This document shows, piece after piece, positions 61,431-64,000 of a stretch of 64,000 nucleotides of DNA. Position numbers and translations under genes: made by a program. Numbering within the stretch: the first letter of the stretch is position 1; every line of letters begins with the position of its first letter. Under the pieces are notes generated by a model. The model saw nothing but the letters and a program-made list of their open reading frames with translations. It searched no databases and was not told where the DNA came from. Source of the stretch: Pseudomonas berkeleyensis (GTDB lineage: Bacteria; Pseudomonadota; Gammaproteobacteria; Pseudomonadales; Pseudomonadaceae). The stretch is taken from the NCBI RefSeq assembly GCF_014109765.1, contig NZ_CP059139.1, positions 2,918,001 through 2,982,000 of the forward strand, written 5' to 3'.

Positions 61431-63002
61431 ATGCCCGATACGCCCGCCAAGTACCCTGCCATGCCAGCACGCCTGAAGATCGTCGCCCTGGCCGCATTGG
61501 TGATCGCCATGACCCTGACCGTGGCCGGCTCGTTGTGGCTGGTGCAGAAGCAGGCCAGGCAACTGGCCTTGCCGACGCTGCATAGCGAGTTATGGCAGGC
61601 CTACCAGATCCACATGGAGCTGGATCGACTGTTGCTGGCAGCTCAAGCGCTTCTGGACGGCAAACTTGCGAGTGACGACCTGGTCGTGCGGGTTCAGGTG
61701 CTGCGCAGCCTGACCCAGCCACTGGAAGGCCAGCACCTGTTCGACTTTCTCCCTGAATCACGCCCGGCCGCCGAAACCACCCTGAAGCGCGTCATCGCGC
61801 TCAGTCGCGACTGGGATCAACGCGCGCACTGGGGCGATACGCCGGGTGTCAGGCAGATCGCCGAGCAAGCCGTACAAGCGTTGCCCGCGCTGCAACGGCC
61901 GATGCACGAGGTGATGGTCGCGACCAACATCTCGCTGGCCAACGAGCTGGATGTCGAGCGCCAGCACCTGTATCAGTACTTCACCGGCCTGGGCTGGGCC
62001 TTGCTCGGCCTGCTGCTCGGCGGTTCGCTGCTGGTGCTGCGCCTGGTCGGCAACTACCGCGAAGCCCGCGAGCTTTCACACAACCTGAGCGAGCTCAATC
62101 AACACCTGGAACAGCGGGTAACGGAGCGCACCACCGAACTGGCCGAGGGCCAGGCGCTGCTGCGGCAGATTCTCGATGCCAGCCCCAGCGATGTGGCGCT
62201 CACCGACAGCAGCGGCAAGCAGGTCTACTTCGTCAACCAACGTTTGATGCAGCGGCTGAACCTGAGCTCACCCAATGACTTTTCGCTGAGCCGCCTGTTC
62301 AACAACGCCCGTGAGGCCCTGCATTTTCGTGAAGCCCTGCAAGCACGCCATCGCGTCGATGACTGGGAAGGCATGCTGGCCGGCGAAGAGCCCTATTGGG
62401 GCGTGGTTTCCGGGCGCCTGCTGGAATATCAAGGAGGCCCCGCACTGCTGATCTGGAGCTACGACATCAGCCTGCGCAAACGCATGGAGCAGGAGCTTCT
62501 GGTGCTGGCCACCACCGACGCACTGACCGGGCTGAACAATCGCCACGCATTCATGCAACGCGCCAACGAACTGCTGAAGACCGCTGAGCGCTACGATCAG
62601 AACTGCACCTTGCTAATGCTGGACATCGACTACTTCAAGCAGATCAACGACAACCACGGCCACCAGATGGGTGATCAGGTGCTGGCCAGCCTGGGGCAGT
62701 TGCTCACCAGGGAACTGCGCGAAGTCGATATCGTCGGCCGCCTCGGTGGCGAAGAGTTCGCCGCCCTGCTGGCGCAGACCGACCAGATCGACGCGCTGCA
62801 AGTAGCCGAACGTCTTCGCGCCAGCGTGGAAGCCATGCCGCTGTCTTGCGCCAACGGCCACCCACTGAGCCTGACGCTGAGCATCGGCCTGGCGAGCCGA
62901 CATCCAGCCGAACCGCTGGAGGGTGTACTGGGACGCGCCGATATGGCGCTGTACAAGGCCAAGACATCTGGACGCAACCGCGTCTCCTGGGCCATGAACT
63001 GA
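61431..63002 (+). CDS. Membrane-bound diguanylate cyclase with periplasmic and PAS-like sensor domains
   Basis: About 523 residues. A first helix (IVALAALVIAMTLTVAGSLWLV) and a second (GLGWALLGLLLGGSLLVLRLV) flank a periplasmic region of about 150 residues, followed by a short coiled coil (LSELNQHLEQRVTERTTELAEGQ), a PAS-like domain (DASPSDVALTDSSGKQVYFV) and a GGDEF domain. The active site is GGEEF (GRLGGEEFAALL) and the substrate side LDIDYFKQINDNHGH is intact, so c-di-GMP synthesis is likely. The start is uncertain: GTG at 61422 would overlap the upstream stop by 4 bp, ATG at 61431 lies 5 bp after it. Confidence 0.88.
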   Translation: MPDTPAKYPAMPARLKIVALAALVIAMTLTVAGSLWLVQKQARQLALPTLHSELWQAYQIHMELDRLLLAAQALLDGKLASDDLVVRVQVLRSLTQPLEGQHLFDFLPESRPAAETTLKRVIALSRDWDQRAHWGDTPGVRQIAEQAVQALPALQRPMHEVMVATNISLANELDVERQHLYQYFTGLGWALLGLLLGGSLLVLRLVGNYREARELSHNLSELNQHLEQRVTERTTELAEGQALLRQILDASPSDVALTDSSGKQVYFVNQRLMQRLNLSSPNDFSLSRLFNNAREALHFREALQARHRVDDWEGMLAGEEPYWGVVSGRLLEYQGGPALLIWSYDISLRKRMEQELLVLATTDALTGLNNRHAFMQRANELLKTAERYDQNCTLLMLDIDYFKQINDNHGHQMGDQVLASLGQLLTRELREVDIVGRLGGEEFAALLAQTDQIDALQVAERLRASVEAMPLSCANGHPLSLTLSIGLASRHPAEPLEGVLGRADMALYKAKTSGRNRVSWAMN

Positions 63003-63004
63003 GG

Positions 63005-63032
63005 CCTTGGCGTCTCGAACAAGACGCCAAGG
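63005..63032. terminator. Hairpin between the diguanylate cyclase and thioesterase genes
   Basis: CCTTGGCGTCT/AGACGCCAAGG: 11-bp stem with a six-base loop, no T-run. It fills the gap between the convergent stop codons at 63002 and 63041. Confidence 0.5.
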
Positions 63033-63040
63033 GCGCTGAA

Positions 63041-63838
63041 TCAGCCGAACACCGTCACGGTCTGCCGACTCAACGCGATCAACTCACCGGTCGGGCTCCA
63101 CATCGCTGCCGCCACGTGGCCATAACCGTCCCGCGCATGCTCGATCTCCGCTCGGTACAGGCACCAGTCTTCGGTACTCAGCGCTTGCAGCGGCTGGACG
63201 AACTCGATGGTCCAGGTCAGCGAGCTGCCTGGTGCCGGGTTCTTGAGATGCGGCAACACCGCCGGCGGCCAGGCATCGACCAATGCCAGCAGGTACGCCT
63301 CGCTCAATGCTTGTGGTTCGGCCTCGCCTCGCAGACGTACCCAGCCCCCCATCTGGCGCGACTGATTGTTGGAGAAAGGCATGCCGCCTATGCCCCAACG
63401 CATGGCCAGGAAGCGGGTGAACTCCGGAGTGACGTTACGCACGTAGGGCAGTTCCTGGCACTGTTCGACCGCGGCGATCTGCGGAGCAGGCACTGCCTGC
63501 ACCGCGATGGCAGACGCACGCGAAGCACCGAAACTCCCCTGCACCACGGTCACTACCTGGCCGTCCTGCACGGCACGCAAACACAACTGGCTGACCGCCT
63601 TGCCTTCACGCAGCACCTCGGCCTGAAAACTCACCGGCACCTCTGCCGCAACCGGGCCAACGAAGGTGATGGCCAGCGAGCGAACCGGACGCCCTTGCGG
63701 CACTTTGGCGCGCATCGCCTCGAACGCCAGTGCCGCTACCAGGCCGCCAAAACTGGCACGCCCCTGCCCCCATTCGGCAGGGATCACCACGGCCTCGGGA
63801 TCGCGACGCACCGCGTCCAGCAACTCGGAAAAGATCAT
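63041..63838 (-). CDS. Acyl-CoA thioesterase (double hot-dog, TesB-like)
   Basis: 265-residue thioesterase-family protein beginning MIFSELLDAV, with GGLVAALAFEAMRAKVPQGRPVRSL and ITFVGPVAAEVPVSFQAEVLREGK in the first hot-dog and MPFSNNQSRQMGGWVRLRGEAEP followed by ALVDAWPPAVLPHL in the second. The D in ALVDAWPP fits the TesB catalytic aspartate. It likely hydrolyses acyl-CoA of unknown chain length. A GAGGT site lies 6 nt before the ATG at 63838. Confidence 0.85.
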   Translation of the reverse strand: MIFSELLDAVRRDPEAVVIPAEWGQGRASFGGLVAALAFEAMRAKVPQGRPVRSLAITFVGPVAAEVPVSFQAEVLREGKAVSQLCLRAVQDGQVVTVVQGSFGASRASAIAVQAVPAPQIAAVEQCQELPYVRNVTPEFTRFLAMRWGIGGMPFSNNQSRQMGGWVRLRGEAEPQALSEAYLLALVDAWPPAVLPHLKNPAPGSSLTWTIEFVQPLQALSTEDWCLYRAEIEHARDGYGHVAAAMWSPTGELIALSRQTVTVFG

Positions 63839-63887
63839 ACGCACCTCATAGGTCATCAATGGCGACGATCTTAGGGGATGCAGGAGG

Positions 63888-63932
63888 CCGAACGATAGGC
63901 CGGCAATACGCTCGTTCGGTCATATTGCCGGC
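63888..63932. repeat. Interleaved inverted repeats (pseudoknot topology)
   Basis: CCGAACGA (63888-63895) pairs with TCGTTCGG (63912-63919). GCCGGCAATA (63899-63908) pairs with TATTGCCGGC (63923-63932). The arms interleave with three-base linkers (TAG, CGC, TCA), so the two stems can form together only as an H-type pseudoknot or alternately as switching hairpins. It lies between the thioesterase start and the stop of the gene at the right edge. Confidence 0.7.
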
Positions 63933-63944
63933 GAGAATGGCACC

Positions 63945-64000
63945 CTATCCCTGAAAGGGAAAATCACCATAGAGCGCCAGCAAAGCATCATCGGCGCGCT
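63945..64000 (-). CDS. C-terminal end of an unidentified protein
   Basis: The minus strand reads in frame RADDALLALYGDFPFQG and a TAG stop at 63945; the rest lies beyond the window. The codon choice fits the neighbours. No family can be assigned from 17 residues. Confidence 0.5.
   Translation of the reverse strand, partial: RADDALLALYGDFPFQG

Overview
The window is a chromosomal stretch of a high-GC gammaproteobacterium, almost certainly a Pseudomonas. The gene order mnmA-hflD-(DMT exporter)-purB-roxA-GNAT-...-aceA-...-nuoA-N, the fused nuoCD gene, the 531-residue isocitrate lyase and the MuxABC-OpmB efflux operon all resemble Pseudomonas. A P. mendocina/oleovorans-type species is a guess. 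Coding density is high, and most long antisense reading frames are GC-driven shadows. I found no tRNA, rRNA, CRISPR array, prophage or complete insertion sequence.

Layout. 1-1576: the start of a class II HMG-CoA reductase (mevalonate catabolism type) diverging from a MocR-type regulator. 1665-8897: RNA modification, purine synthesis and ribosomal hydroxylation genes plus three small unit genes. 9024-11133: isocitrate lyase with a palindromic operator, a good sigma70-like promoter and a leader of about 370 nt. 11218-13288: two convergent genes for exported proteins, one a pectin-acetylesterase-family hydrolase. 13939-28830: the complete 13-gene nuo operon for respiratory complex I. 28848-33073: a REP element, tam, an orphan TRAP receptor gene with an elaborate sigma54/CRP-type control region, and an MHYT-GGDEF-EAL protein whose 3' end overlaps it. 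33213-42238: the muxABC-opmB efflux operon with a REP hairpin between muxB and muxC. 42461-48532: tpx and the tamAB outer-membrane assembly pair. 48602-50553: a divergent GNAT/xthA pair bracketed by an unusual hairpin-forming repeat family. 50650-53353: a PstS-OmpA fusion, a TerC-family protein and a 52-codon gene. 53403-55824: an acyl-CoA dehydrogenase/LysR divergent pair between two near-identical terminators. 55838-64000: DoxX, an MltF-like transglycosylase, TatD, a chemoreceptor, a small membrane protein, a periplasmic molybdopterin-fold protein coupled to a diguanylate cyclase, a thioesterase, and the tail of one more gene.

The most unusual feature is the repeat at 48602-48746 and 50367-50553, with a truncated copy at 49415-49457. 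Both full copies begin at the stop codon of a gene, in the same orientation relative to it. They share a conserved frame, yet their paired arms differ in sequence while staying complementary. That pattern suggests selection on a folded RNA or DNA hairpin. Two other notable items are a pair of interleaved inverted repeats with pseudoknot topology at 63888-63932, and the stacked regulatory sites upstream of the orphan dctP gene (29781-29876).
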